From: Opisthorchis felineus
Taxonomy: Eukaryota > Platyhelminthes > Trematoda > Opisthorchiida > Opisthorchiidae
Reading direction: 5' to 3'
NCBI GenBank assembly: GCA_004794785.1
Contig: SJOL01006478.1
Location: 990,075-1,054,074, forward strand
DNA: 64,000 nt
Shown: positions 46,561-58,473 of the stretch, piece by piece
Position numbering within the stretch: the stretch's first letter is position 1
How the letters are laid out: each line of letters starts with the position of its first letter
Position numbers and translations under genes: made by a program
The notes under the pieces: generated by a model
What the model saw: the letters and a program-made list of their open reading frames with translations, nothing else
The model's database searches: none
Told to the model about the DNA's origin: nothing

Positions 46561-49500
46561 CTTAAACAAATGAAAGAGAAGATGCTATTAGAAAGACGGC
46601 GGCGGTAGAAAACGGTTACACGGGAGCATTTTTTTTTCAACCCGGCTGCGAGCGGTTTCAAACTGGTTGCAAGTAGAGAGATTTTGATAGCATATAAATT
46701 GCTAATGGATACATTAAGCGGTGCAATAGTCTGAGAATGAAAGAGCTTCCGTTCTTCCAACACAAGGTAGCAGTTATATCAGTATCTAGTAGGCCGGTTG
46801 TAGTGTACAGTAAATTAATGAGGAACCAGATCACATGTATTACAGAAACTATGCAATATCTACGGGTTTTGAGATACTTCATGTAGCTATACGTTTATGA
46901 GTTTCACAACCAATTTTTTACGAAGTCACTCATGGTTGCCCATTGTTAATCGCACGTTTTCTGTGACTACAAGTGTTTTATACAGTGACATTGCCGTTCA
47001 ACGGTGAACTAGAAACGTACAGAGTCTTTAGCTTTACACAACACATGAGATGCAAACAGATTGCTTTTTAGATCCAGGTGGTTTTGCTGTCAGACGGGGG
47101 TGTTTGCATCGTCTAAAATAAATTTTCATCACACAGCCGAATAGTTTCAATCTGGAGTATTCAAGCTCAAATATTTGAGAGGTGATGAAGCAGTTCTTGC
47201 CGGAAAATTTGAGAGTAATGATGCACTAGTAGTACTCTCGAGCCATTGGAACTCCGTGTTCATGAGAGGAACCAAGCAAATTAAGGACATGAATGCTCAA
47301 GTCATCTGAGTGTAACTGAAGATTTATGGACTAGAACTACAGCCCAGACCACTGAGCGACAGTTCAAAATATAAAAATGCTATTTGAGCCCAAGTGGAGA
47401 TGACCCATTTTAACTGACCTGTAGTCAAGACTCATTATACAGATGATTTAACTTAGCGAATAATTTTGTCCTGGATCCACCGTAATTCAGATTGTTAAAA
47501 CAGTTCGAAAGTCATCCTCCAGATCAGTATTTTTCTCTGTTATACATAAAACAGTGATACGCAACGGTATTTCCCGTATTTGACTCAAAAAATGTGAAAA
47601 GGCGCAATCCGTCTTCAAGAAATCTGATGAAAACAACCGGGCTCAGACTAAATTATTTGTACTCATGGGGAAACCTTCTGTAATTCTCCTAAAGTTTTTC
47701 TTTGATGAGAAGGAATAAAAAAAATAGCACTGTAGTCGCTCATCTAGTCGTTGCCTTCTCTAGTAAGAGAATCCGTTTCCCGGTGAACATCTCTAGATTA
47801 CCTATCCATCCCCAACGAACACCAAGACCTGGCTGGACGACATGAGAATGAATATTATGATAGGCGTGCTGGCGGTTCCATTTACGCTCCAAGCGATTAT
47901 CCGCTGTTTTAGCGACCTAAGCTACTCTTGCATTAGCCGATCAAGTTCCGACTACTTTATCATCCATGTCAACCATTATTGTGATCAAAGATGCACGAAG
48001 CCTCAATACTCAGCTTAAGACACAGTATAACCAGCCAAATCTAGCTAAATATCATTGAACGTCCTTCGGAACGTCTGCCAATCTTCCCGCCAGGCTGTGC
48101 ACCCCCTGCCGAGCGCTGAAGCAATGCTGTTAGCACTAAGGACATTGCAAAGCCGGAACCGACGCAACATAGCGCAACTGAAACCGTATTTTAGCAAATC
48201 AAACAACTTGCTATTCCTGCCCCCCTCTTGCTTGTCTTCCAGATTGCCATAAAAATTTCTCATATGAGAAAAGAGAACCCTCGTGTGCATAAACTCCGTC
48301 TTTTGAACACAGAACGCACCACAGATTGTATCGTTTTAATCAGTACATCCACGTTCATTTCCAAGTTTCGTATTTAGAGACTAAATTTATACCGTTACCT
48401 TAATACAGTGGACACCCTACATTTTCCTTGTGGTCCTTCAGGAAGAACTACTAAAAATGATGCAGTGTTTGTCGAATATATTTGTGTGGTCAAAGAAAAT
48501 ACAAATGAGCGAAATTCTTCAACAGCCTCTTATAAGTCTCTTCACTTAGTAGAATTTGAAGAATTTCCTAGGCGAGTGATCCTTATGGGTTATTTAAGTC
48601 TTATATAAGATAATCTGAATTCGTAACTGAGTGCTTAAAGCCAAACTTGTGCAGATTAGTGACTGAGAAAGAATGTGAATTTAAACTCTTGTAATTTGCC
48701 ATCCAAGCTTGCCTGATGAACCTTGAAAGTACAGAACCGACAATAGGGGACCGAAGAATTTTCCTCGAACTTGTCTACAATGTTGAATCAGTTGTTGTTT
48801 ACATGTCACACGGACGAAACAAAGCACAAAGCCATAGTCTACGTTTCTAAAGCAAAAAAGTGGGTCCGCCTAAGACCACAAAGGCCGAGCATTTGGTGCG
48901 TCCTGACAGATTACTTAAAAGAGCAATTATTTAAAACAGGAATGATCCCGTGTTTCCATCGTCCTTGTCGAATCGGCTGCACCGCAAACTAACCGATTTC
49001 CCACACACACGTTCAGTTACAAAATAAAATATCGGAGGCTAAAAACACAACTGGGGATTGAGTGAGTTCCACTACTATGAATTTATCCAAACAAACATGA
49101 TGGACATGGGGTCACCTCATGTATTTTTGGAACGACATGAAAAGCATTGAAGTGTTATTGTCCTCTGCGAATAGTACACAATCGGCTTTGTCTATGGGAG
49201 CACAAATGCCAAATAAGTCACTGAGGGAAGTTCTTGACCACCTGTTTTGCCAGCACCAAATGGGCCAGCAAAGTCCTAACTCCCTGCAGTCATCCTACAT
49301 CAGATCTACGTTCACATTTCTAGCCGGATGGAACTAAATTTAACTGAACGGATTTGTATGTCTCCAGTTTCCGTTAAGCCCCTCGCGAACTGATGAATAA
49401 AAAAAGAGGATTTTGATCTATTCATTAGAACTGCTTAGAGTGGAATGTTTTCAATGTTTTCAATGTTATCAATCCATGCATGCTAGACTGGTATAAGGTT

Positions 49501-50150
49501 ACGTTTTGGGCTTTGTACAGGTTACATTTATAGTAGTTCTAATATTTTAGTGTGTATATGATTAGTGCAAAACATACTGACGCGGTCTCTATTCAGGGGA
49601 TGTATTTTAGACAGAATAACTAACTTCCTTCCCTCATGTAGGATGAATTCGAGATGAATTCCAGATTTCCCACCTGACGAATACGCATGTTCCACAGGAA
49701 GGTACAGAAGCTACCATATCAAGAACGGTGAAGTGAGTGGATGCAAAGAAACGTTCTATCGGCCAACGACAAGACCCTTCTAGCCCGTTGCGTCCATAAG
49801 TTCCGGCAAAGTGTAAACGCATCACTAGATTTGTGGATGGCTTCTGTACCAGTTTGAAAGCTTTCAGCAACCAGAGCAGAAGTAGGGACTGACTGACTAA
49901 CAAACTAGTTTACGCAAGAAGAAGCACTCAAACGACCATAACGGGTTCTGAGACAAGAAGGCACAAGTTACGTAAGCATTAGAACCAGAACTGCCAACAA
50001 AATATACGTGGGTGCATTACCTTGTGCTGACTTTCTTGGGTAAGTGAATAATAGTTCCATGTAATGAACTAAATAATTCAGGCAAATTAAAAAAAACATA
50101 CTCGACTTGTTGGCAGACATAGTGAATCACCGCCTGTTTTAGTCCTTACA
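46561..50150. other. Gene-poor stretch upstream of the spliced gene
   Basis: Nothing here is recognised with confidence. Overlapping open frames on both strands at 48.05-48.29 kb and a minus-strand frame at 49.63-49.90 kb (donor-like CAG|GTGGGA) were examined but not supported by phase or family. Confidence 0.4.
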
Positions 50151-50360
50151 ATGTACGTTTCCGGTTACAACTCTCCGGTCATAGTTTACGGCCAACCATT
50201 TGCTCATCCTAAACCCCGAAGACAAGGTGCCGGTCGTCACCCAGGATATGTTTGCGTATTAGCGAAATATGAACATTTGCATACCAATTTGGTTTTGTCG
50301 GGAGGCTCACCCGGAACCCAGCTGAATCTCTCGCTTTTGATGTTCTCAGGAACCTTATGA
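50151..50360 (+). mobile_element. Possible connector region of the same Penelope-like element
   Basis: An open plus-strand frame ends 17 nt before the GIY-YIG frame. I cannot align it to a motif; the assignment rests only on its position directly upstream and in the same orientation. Confidence 0.25.
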
Positions 50361-50376
50361 GTAGTGTAGTACGCCT

Positions 50377-50775
50377 ATGATTGTGTATTCTTTCCACTGC
50401 TGTTCAGTGGAATATTTTGGGCACATGACACAGCAACTTTCTAAGAGAAAACATGAGCATCTCTCCTGCCGGGGAACAACTGAACTCAAAGGTTCAGCCA
50501 GAACCTCAACCGCGTCTCACATAATTGACACCGGTAACGTAATCAATCCGAATGAGTCTTTTCACTTCATTTACCGAGTACCCAATATACTACTAATATC
50601 GATCCAGCAGGACGGCTTGACTGCATCCAAGGCAGTCGGAAGAGGTTTGCGGAATCCCCCATTGTGCTGTCATAAACGATTTGTACGACCCCTGATAGTG
50701 CCATGGTCACGTAACACGAATCAACCAACAAAGTCACTCAAAAGTCTTCTAGACAATCTTGAGGCATCCAGTTAG
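50377..50775 (+). mobile_element. Penelope-like GIY-YIG endonuclease domain remnant, 132 codons
   Basis: A continuous plus-strand frame reads MIVYSFHCCSVEYFGHMTQQ followed by LSKRKHEHLS, which fits the GIY-YIG nuclease start 'Y-x-F-x-C…xYxGxTxQxLxxRxxEH'. Further blocks are SHIIDTGNVINPNESFHFIY, LRNPPLCCHKRFVRPL and a final PW. The helix Arg is kept (SKR). The position where the metal-binding Glu is expected reads TASKAVGRG, so the Glu appears lost. Penelope-like elements carry this nuclease C-terminal to the reverse transcriptase. No reverse transcriptase was seen upstream within 15 kb on this strand, so the copy is 5'-truncated. The preceding frame (50151-50360) may be the connector region. 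Confidence 0.7.
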
Positions 50776-53700
50776 GTGAAACGTGGTGTGCGGCGGCGAC
50801 CAGTCGTTCATGTCTCCATTTTGAAATTCACTAACCAGTTTTAAGGGCTCACTTCATAATTTACTCCCTATTTTAACCATTAGATATTTACTGACCTGAT
50901 AACTTTATCTCGAAAACATTAATGTTTGTCACTGGATACTTGTTAAACCACAAACACAAACAAGAAGAATTATTCAGGTTTTCAGGGTATTTTTCAAAGT
51001 TTGGATGAAGTGCCTTGCGCAATGCCATGCGCAGCTCTATTGTGTCTTCTGACAGAACTTGTTTTTAGTGTTTTTATTCAAGTTTGTCGCATCCGAATCA
51101 CGCGCCGTATCAAGAGAGTGCACGATCAACAAATATGGTCACTCTTTCCCCATTAACTTTCGTCTCTCTCCATTTTATGCACAATCTCCTCAGCATGCTG
51201 AAAATTGCAGCAATAATGGTGCAACCTATTTTTGGTCAAATTGATCTAAAACATAGGAATATCAAGAGTGTGCAGGATTTCGGATGGATTCTGTCCCGCC
51301 GGATTACACAACAGTTTCAGCAATAGCGGGGACTTCTGGTTGGATATGACTAGTCGGTATTGAGGCAAGCCATTTTTCGGTGAGGAAATATTATAATAAC
51401 GACAAAAGGTCCCGGTAAGAAACGATCGCTTATATGGAACGGAAGCTGCTTGGGGTTGCTTGCCCTTGAACGTAACTAAATCATGATTTTCTGGTAAAAC
51501 CTAGTATTGTTATGTAGGGGGCGGCTGGAAAATAAGTTGATCTCACCTACTTATTTAGTAAACCCATGTGGGTGGATTCTACCTCTTTAGTCGACCGGAT
51601 ATATAGGCGGCTACCTGAGCTTTTTTAGTTTTATTTCGTACCAAAGAATGTACCGCGTTTTATTTCTTTCAGATTTTCATGAACCTGTTCGGAAACGTAC
51701 TTTTGCACAGAAAGCGGTAGCACTGGTTGGAACAGACACCAGATTGGTTAGCTGTTCGTATGCAGGGTTTTGTTGAAAATTGTCGACCAGGAACACAAGA
51801 AAAGCTAGTTAGAAGGAAAGCAAAAGTAGAGACAAGTAAGGTGAGGATAGCGGAACGGTAGCGAATGAAGTTGCAGAAGTTTTTCCGCAACGAGAATAAT
51901 AATATGACGAGGGTGGCTGGTGTGTGTTTTATCACCAGGTATTATTAGTGTGATATCAGCTGATGCGAGCAAAATACTGACAAAAAGGCTCTGATTTCTC
52001 CATAAAGACTTTTCGTTGGTATCACACTCAGCAGCGGCCATCGTGCTCACAGTGCAGGAAATTTTCACTGCTGGACTTTTCTGAGATGGTAGTGTTGGTG
52101 GAAGGAGTGAAGTACATGATGATGGTGTTGATAAAAGTGCCCAATGCAAAATCACTTTTAGATAACTGGAAATCTCGACTAGGGTCGAGTTATCCACTGT
52201 TCGGATGAGGATAATCTATCATCAGCTGTGTTAGAACAGCTGTATAAACGGCATAATTGTCGACGGTCCATATTGACCCTATCATGCAAAATCTAACGTA
52301 ACATGCAAAATGAAACTTGTATTCAGCGCATTTATCGGAAAGATAATAATGGTTACGGGAAAGCATCAATATCAGATATTTGAAGCTCTCTATGCTTTAT
52401 ATCTTTTCACGTACCAGGATTTTCATTTGGCTCACATCCTGAATGTCAAAGTAAATGTCATTCTCGATTAGACAAAATCCAGCGACACTTTTCCATATAA
52501 AATGAAGTAATTTTTATTGACCATTTAGCACTTACTGTCGACTATATCCACCAGATTGTAAACTAAGGAGTTTAAAGCATTAGTGAAGAAAACAAACAGT
52601 AGTGTATCATGTAGCATGCTCCGTGAAGATTCTCCAACCAACGATATTCGAGCAACATAGCACTAATTGCAATTTTAGATACACATTTTTTGCCCTAGTT
52701 CAATAAGGCACAAGTTTAGAATTGGCATAAATAATTCTGAATTATCAATCTTTTACCCGGTAAAAGAAAGAAAGAAAGTTTGTTGACTCGTCGATAAGGA
52801 GCAAAGTGGTGCGCTATCTTCCGAGAAAATAATGTTTATCTAATCAGTAGGAGGCGTACGTAGTAAGCAACCAAGAGTTTTTTCCTATTTGGGTTTCTGG
52901 TACAGCCGTTTGTTTTACGACACATTTGCTTTGCATTCGTTGCATTACACCGCACTCCCTTTGTCTTGTCTATACCGGATTCCATTTTACTGCATTTTAT
53001 CTTATTGTATTCTCTTTTAAATTTTACGTGTATGGGGGACCTACCCTAATATTGTTGAACATCTGAGGTTTTAAGTCTACATAAATGCTAGAAGCGACTT
53101 TCTGTTATCATAAATTAAGCTCATCAAGCTGAATAATGTGTGCCTTGCGTGAGACTTATAAGTGTTGCACGTCTAACTATCGAATTTTGTGGTGTTTCCA
53201 AGTGTTCACTTATTCCGACGAGTTGAATAGGATGGGTCACCAGTTGAGCATGCAAGTGGATTTAGAACTGCCTCTCCTAACTTTCTCATTTCGTTCTTTT
53301 TCCTTCGGGATTACGTCGGTTATGCCCAGTTATTCGCACGTGCGCCGTAGCGTAAATTGCCTGTGGCTCAAGGGCTCAGGGCCCAACGGTATTAGTTAAG
53401 GAAATGAACATAGCGACCACCAATACGTATATCCTCCAAAGGTTGATGTATGGTTAGCTTGCGTATCCAACCCAGTTGAACAGGAATCTAGCCAGCTTGC
53501 CTGAAATCTACGAAGACAAATGACTGTCTATCACCTCACCTACCGACGGCATCATTACTTAATTTCCTGCCCATTCCATCATTCGGTTGATTAATGATCT
53601 GCATTGATTCTGCAACATGTTTTGTCGGTAATGCATAAGGATGCAATTTTCAAGCGGCTTGAAGAGTGTTCCTTTATTTTTTCGTGAAATGAATCTCTTG

Positions 53701-54371
53701 GTCATGGCAAGTTGTCCATACGGTCAGTAACCGATTGTCTAGCTATACCAGCAAATTTTCAAACCGGATGACGCCAAATTGGTGGTGGCAGTTATAAAAG
53801 TTTGGGTTTAAATATCGATAGACAAGATAAGGATGCTTGTTCTGCAAAGAACCATAAATGCATATCATGTCTACCCGGCGTTTAATTTGCAATTGCTTCA
53901 TATGCCGGCGGGATTCATGATTAGAAGTACTTCGTTACGCATACCGCTGTTTGGCCGGTTAGTTTTCCAAGTACTAAAGCACCGGTAAAATAAAGGTGGT
54001 GTGGGCATATTGCACTCATTCTCAAATTAATTTAGAGATGACAGGGGATTCAGGTGAACCCCAGCAGACTCTCTTCTCTATGATATTCATCCACAAAATG
54101 TCCTGCAGCAGGACCTCAAGAAGGGCGATCCGGAGCATGGATAGTTTTCAGTAAACCTTGTGAGTAGTGTGTTCCGTCAGGAAACGTTGGTGGGACGACT
54201 CAACCAAATTAATTGTAATTCTGCCTCCATATGGCACATTAATTTGAATATCTTACAAGAGAGACAAAACTGGGATTCACTTCAGTCTTCGGTTGAGAGC
54301 AAACGAGTATGAAAATTGCGTGCAATTAGGGTTTAGTGAAACACTAGGTTGTCGAGGATTCGCAGACTTCA
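50776..54371. other. No gene recognised
   Basis: This stretch lies between the GIY-YIG remnant and the second hammerhead-like motif. It may include the decayed 3' part of the Penelope element, but I see no motif. Open frames here are short and overlap on both strands. Confidence 0.4.
52759..52780. repeat. (AAAG)n short tandem repeat
   Basis: Three to four AAAG units. A complementary (TTTC)n run occurs at 29879-29898, inside the last intron of the spliced gene. Confidence 0.8.
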
Positions 54372-54414
54372 TCTACCCGATGAGCTCCAAGAAGGACAAA
54401 GCCGGTCGTGAGTT
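54372..54414 (+). ncRNA. Degenerate hammerhead-ribozyme-like motif 2
   Basis: The sequence CCGATGAG (54377-54384) differs from the core box CUGAUGA at one base. Stem II (TCC/GGA around aagaa) is followed by an ACAAA in place of CGAAA, then GCCGGTC with the GTC triplet at 54405-54407. The 3' half (GCCGGTCGTG) is identical to motif 1 at 32231. Different core positions are damaged in the two copies, which fits independent decay of one ancestral ribozyme. Confidence 0.45.
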
Positions 54415-56340
54415 ATCCACAATTTTTTTTTAAAACTAAGGGCAGTGTTTGGAGGGCTTTATGTGCCCAAGCCAGGAATTTTTCTGGCGCATATGAAGTA
54501 CCTTATTTTCAGAGCTGGATCGCAAGTTCAGAAGTATAGCATCACGTTCCAGTGGATCAGAGATAAGTTACCGTCACATAATTAAGTCGTCTAGGAACTC
54601 GTGAAATAATGGGTTAATGATCAATTATGGACCCTGGTTTGCTAGGTGCCGTGGGTGTGTGGTTTGGTTGTTAGGTATATTTCGGATATAGACATCGAGT
54701 GGAGTATACGCCTGGTTGAATTAGAGCAAGCGTTCTGGAAAGCGAAACAAGGCCATCAGGAATTAAGCAAATTTGTGACAGATCATCTGTCGTAATTGGT
54801 TAAAATGAATCAAATTAGACCCTCGATGAAGCTAACACATCACTAATTATTTGGGTGCTCCAGTTTGCTAGAAGTAGGATGTAATAATTAAATCGTATTG
54901 TTTTATTCTGTGAATCTATAAGGGTCGTCCTTCTAGCATATTTTCGGGGCTCCAAGTGGTATAATTGTACTATATGTTTGCATAATAGGGTAGATTTTTG
55001 CAAGGAGCTGATGGACGCACAAAATAGTATAAACATAAACATGCACTGCTAGTGTCAGACAAACTGTCTTAAACTACTTATAAATTGCTTTTGACTAATT
55101 TATCATCGATATATATGTTTGTCACGACGCGTTATGTTTTAAGCCCTTTTGTCGTTGAAAATTGCTACCGTTGGGGAGAAAAATGCTCACCATCAGAATG
55201 TACCATTTCTTTCACCCAGTCTAAAACACAGCGGACATATTTTCAGTTGTTTTACATCACATCAAGTCGTGGATATTTTGCAAGCATTTTATAACCAACG
55301 CAACCTGGTAAATTATAGGAGCACAAATTACACAAAAGTCAAGGATGTATTCTACTTTAGTTTGCTATATTAGCGGTATCATTAATTTTGTTACTGTTTA
55401 CACACTTTGAAAATCTCTGCTGAAAACGTTTGAAATCAGAATAATGGCACAAATTACATAAAGTTGAACAGTACCATCAATCCATAAAACTCAAATTACT
55501 AGTGGAGAATTTCGACTTGGTATTTGTTGAAAAGTTGGCATAAGTATTTTCTCGAGAGCGGCTACCTTCTGGGATTGACCAAAACCGTTCTCGTTTGGGA
55601 GGTTTTCTACTTCGAGGTCATCAAGTTAAGGAGCTACCAGACGAATGATATAAAACTTTTGCGTGAGGCAGAATTTAATGCGATTTCATATGATGGATAT
55701 ACACGTAAGTCTTACAATTTAGTTACAAGATGCCGAGTGTCTGGTGTTGGTAGTTTATTTAAAAGTGATTTGTTGGCCCGAAACTCCTAAGCATTGTGCA
55801 CAATCGCAATTTGTTGTATTTGTATCAGTGTAATACAACCTAGGATAATTGGACAAACAATCGTCGAACTGAAAAAATTAAGGCCACATCAATTACGTGG
55901 CGTACAGAAAAACGTCCAGATAAACGGCGCGCCGAGTGAACCTGGATTTAGTCTGTAGGATTAGGGTAGTTCACATGAACGACTGTTCAGTCCATCAAAG
56001 TCTCAACTACACAAGTCGTTATTGATGATATTGTCCATACTAAGTGTTGATCATAAATGCGAAGGCCGAACTGGCGGGGTACGGCGTCGTTCGACATCGA
56101 CGAAACCAATCTGTGTGTAAATTTGTGTCAGAATTTTTCAGGGTTCAATCACTTATTCATTAACCCCATCACAGATAATACGATCTTCTGCGGCGTTTCA
56201 AAGTGTATTCTGGACATGGTCTCCATTGATCCGACCAATGAATGTGGATTACTTCCGACTTACTGTGCCTTTACTCACTAGAACCACAGTTATATTCCGT
56301 TGGCACAAAGGGTTTTCTTGACATGATCCAGATACCTTTT
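54415..56340. other. No gene recognised
   Basis: AT-rich sequence with a poly-T run just after the hammerhead-like motif (54421-54433). A plus-strand frame at 55524-55790 (88 codons) has no recognisable family. Confidence 0.4.
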
Positions 56341-56442
56341 GCCACCTTTGCCACTTTGAATTTGCCGGTACCTGACCAGGTGGCGGCTGGTCTGTTTGGT
56401 CAACTTGAAAACGTTTCATAACCAATTGAGGTGACAACATCA
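56341..56442 (-). repeat. Single arm of the foldback family, copy 3
   Basis: On the minus strand the segment reads like the right arm of copies 1 and 2, with ATGAAACGTTTTCAAGTTGA and CAGACCAGCCGCCACCTGGT. It is inverted relative to copy 2, about 1 kb away, so the pair could also be the ends of one small element. Confidence 0.4.
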
Positions 56443-57373
56443 ATGCAGGGTTGAGTGTACTTGCGTGCGGAGACCACTGTGAAGGTACCAACATACTGGA
56501 CTACTGATTTTTGGGGTCACCATACTGTATAGTCTGTACTGGTCTATTGCATAATATCATGAGTCAGTATTTCTCACTCTGCGATTTCGCGGTGGGATCT
56601 GAAAAAAACATTAAAGAACAAGTTAATGGTAATTCTGTCGCTGAAAGTAGGAAATCATAATAGGCATTCTCGAAATCATAACATCAGTGTACAACTCTGA
56701 TGCTTTGCTGCCGTATTATTTGTGAGCGTGCAGTTCATGGTTATATGTAGGATGTGATACTGCTAGGGAGCCCACACCTAGATAAAAGGACGATCGCAGC
56801 ACTTGACCAAAACCTTTGGCTCAAAAGCCTGGGGCAAAGCAGCGACGTTTGACGTCAAATGCAAATGAATTATCACTTTTACAGAGAAATTCGCCACATA
56901 TGTTCCAACTCTCAACTAGAGGCACTAGAAATCTGTGTTGGTCGCACCACTTCACAATGACCAACCTGGTATGAGAGGCCCTGTTAGTTTCGCACGGACT
57001 GCCCCATTACAAGTAGATGGGTAGCGTAGGCACACATACGGTCACACTACAGTACAGTCCAATCTCTTCATGACGTTGGATGACGAATGCAAAACAATGT
57101 TTTCGAGGCACATCCAATCGGCCATGCGATGGATTGACGTTTACTAATTCAGAATGTGACCGTTGTTTGTACGATCATTCAAGGCAGACGTAGCCAAAGC
57201 AGACGTGGATCCATATTTGGCTGATTGGTTTTTTGACCCACGCAGACATAAAACAGTGCTTACAACCCGGTCTGCATAAGCACATCGGTTGTGCAAATCT
57301 GGCTGGCACTCTGTGGATGGCTGTGCTTGCGACCTTATTGCTGATCGATTTATCGATAATTTATCAGTTGCCT

Positions 57374-57510
57374 GTTGATCCCTTCGCCGAGCTTGACTTT
57401 GAGGAGATACTTATTTACGTACTTATCGTGTCTTTTCGAAGGGTGACAAAAAGTCTGCAAGTCAACTGCGAAGCTCGGCGAACAGATCAGCAGCCACGTG
57501 ATCACTTAAT
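57374..57510. repeat. Foldback (inverted-arm) repeat, copy 2
   Basis: The left arm ttgatcccttcgccgagctt (about 57375) is complementary to the right arm gaagctcggcgaacagatca (about 57470-57490). The right arm also carries ggtgac…aagtctgcaagtcaactg, the part missing from the right arm of copy 1. Together with copy 1 it defines one dispersed family. Confidence 0.5.
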
Positions 57511-58119
57511 GATAAATGATTCCCATTAATTAATTATTCCGATTAATTTATATATATTATGAAATGTATCGCTGATGTGATTACATTAAAAACCCACGCT
57601 ATTTTTGCGAGAAACTGATGTTTGGTGTTGATATATTTCAATGACTATACCAGCGGATTCAACGGTTTGCTTGTAACTTTTCTACAGAAAGACAGTTTCG
57701 CCCGATTAGATGGGTTTCTTTCACCAGCGCGAACCAAAGTAGTCAAAGTTGACTGCATTAAACACAGTAAAGAAATTACTGTGAAGTGGAAATTGGCGCT
57801 TAGTAACTCGCGGTTTCAAACTAATTTCTTATTATTTGCTGCTGGATTCTGTCCACTAGACTTGCGCCCACTGTCAAAATTTGTACATTTGTTAGCAGCA
57901 GTCTCCTTGTTAAAATGAAGATCCCCTAGAAATTTGTGTCTCAGCTGACGAACGAATTTCACTGGAACTTTATGTGTTCGCGTGGAATGGAATTCCAAAT
58001 TTTTGAAGAAACCAACCACTGTGAACTTAGTTCATCTGAGGTATGAAGCAAAGGTAGACTGAACGTCCTGTTCGTCATCAGGTCTGCACAGTTTGGATTT
58101 GGTTCAACTGTACCAGCTG

Positions 58120-58473
58120 TCAACTATTGCATCCCATTTTGTTAATCTCACTGAAACTCCCGAAAACAAAAATCCTGATGCGAAAATCCAGCATTCGGAC
58201 CTTTACAGACCAATCCGTATCATCAAGTAAGCCAGGGAAATATCTGAATTTTTCCTGCACCAAACGGCTTTGCCGGGTGTTTCGGTTGCCATTGGGTGCA
58301 AGTGAATGAACGAAGTTATATGGAAGCTTAAAAACAAAATGAATTGTGCAGTTCCAATGCTCTTTGATGATTCTCCGAAGTGTTCCAGTAATAAGCTTAT
58401 CTTGGAAAGCGGAAATCCTCAGCAATCCATTCCGGCTTTCGGTCGGAAAAATTATTACATACGTTTTTCTCAA
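58120..58473 (-). mobile_element. Possible Penelope-like connector fragment
   Basis: The minus-strand frame includes FQDKLITGTLRRIIKEHWNC followed by TIHFVFKLPYNFVHSL. The spacing of a basic 'LRRxxKxxxxxxxxFK' helix followed by 'xxLxxxLxP' resembles the segment between reverse transcriptase and GIY-YIG nuclease in Penelope-like elements. No nuclease motif follows in the next 300 nt on that strand. It could equally be an unrelated exon, since a GTGAGA donor-like site lies near 58150. Confidence 0.25.

Noticed and set aside
48045..48290. Overlapping open frames on both strands
   Set aside because: A good TTTCAG acceptor is present on the minus strand but there is no usable donor, and no frame is preferred.
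49634..49903. Minus-strand 89-codon frame ending near a CAG|GTGGGA donor-like site
   Set aside because: The phase-0 frame needed to precede the exon at 46326 contains a stop, and the other frames do not connect.
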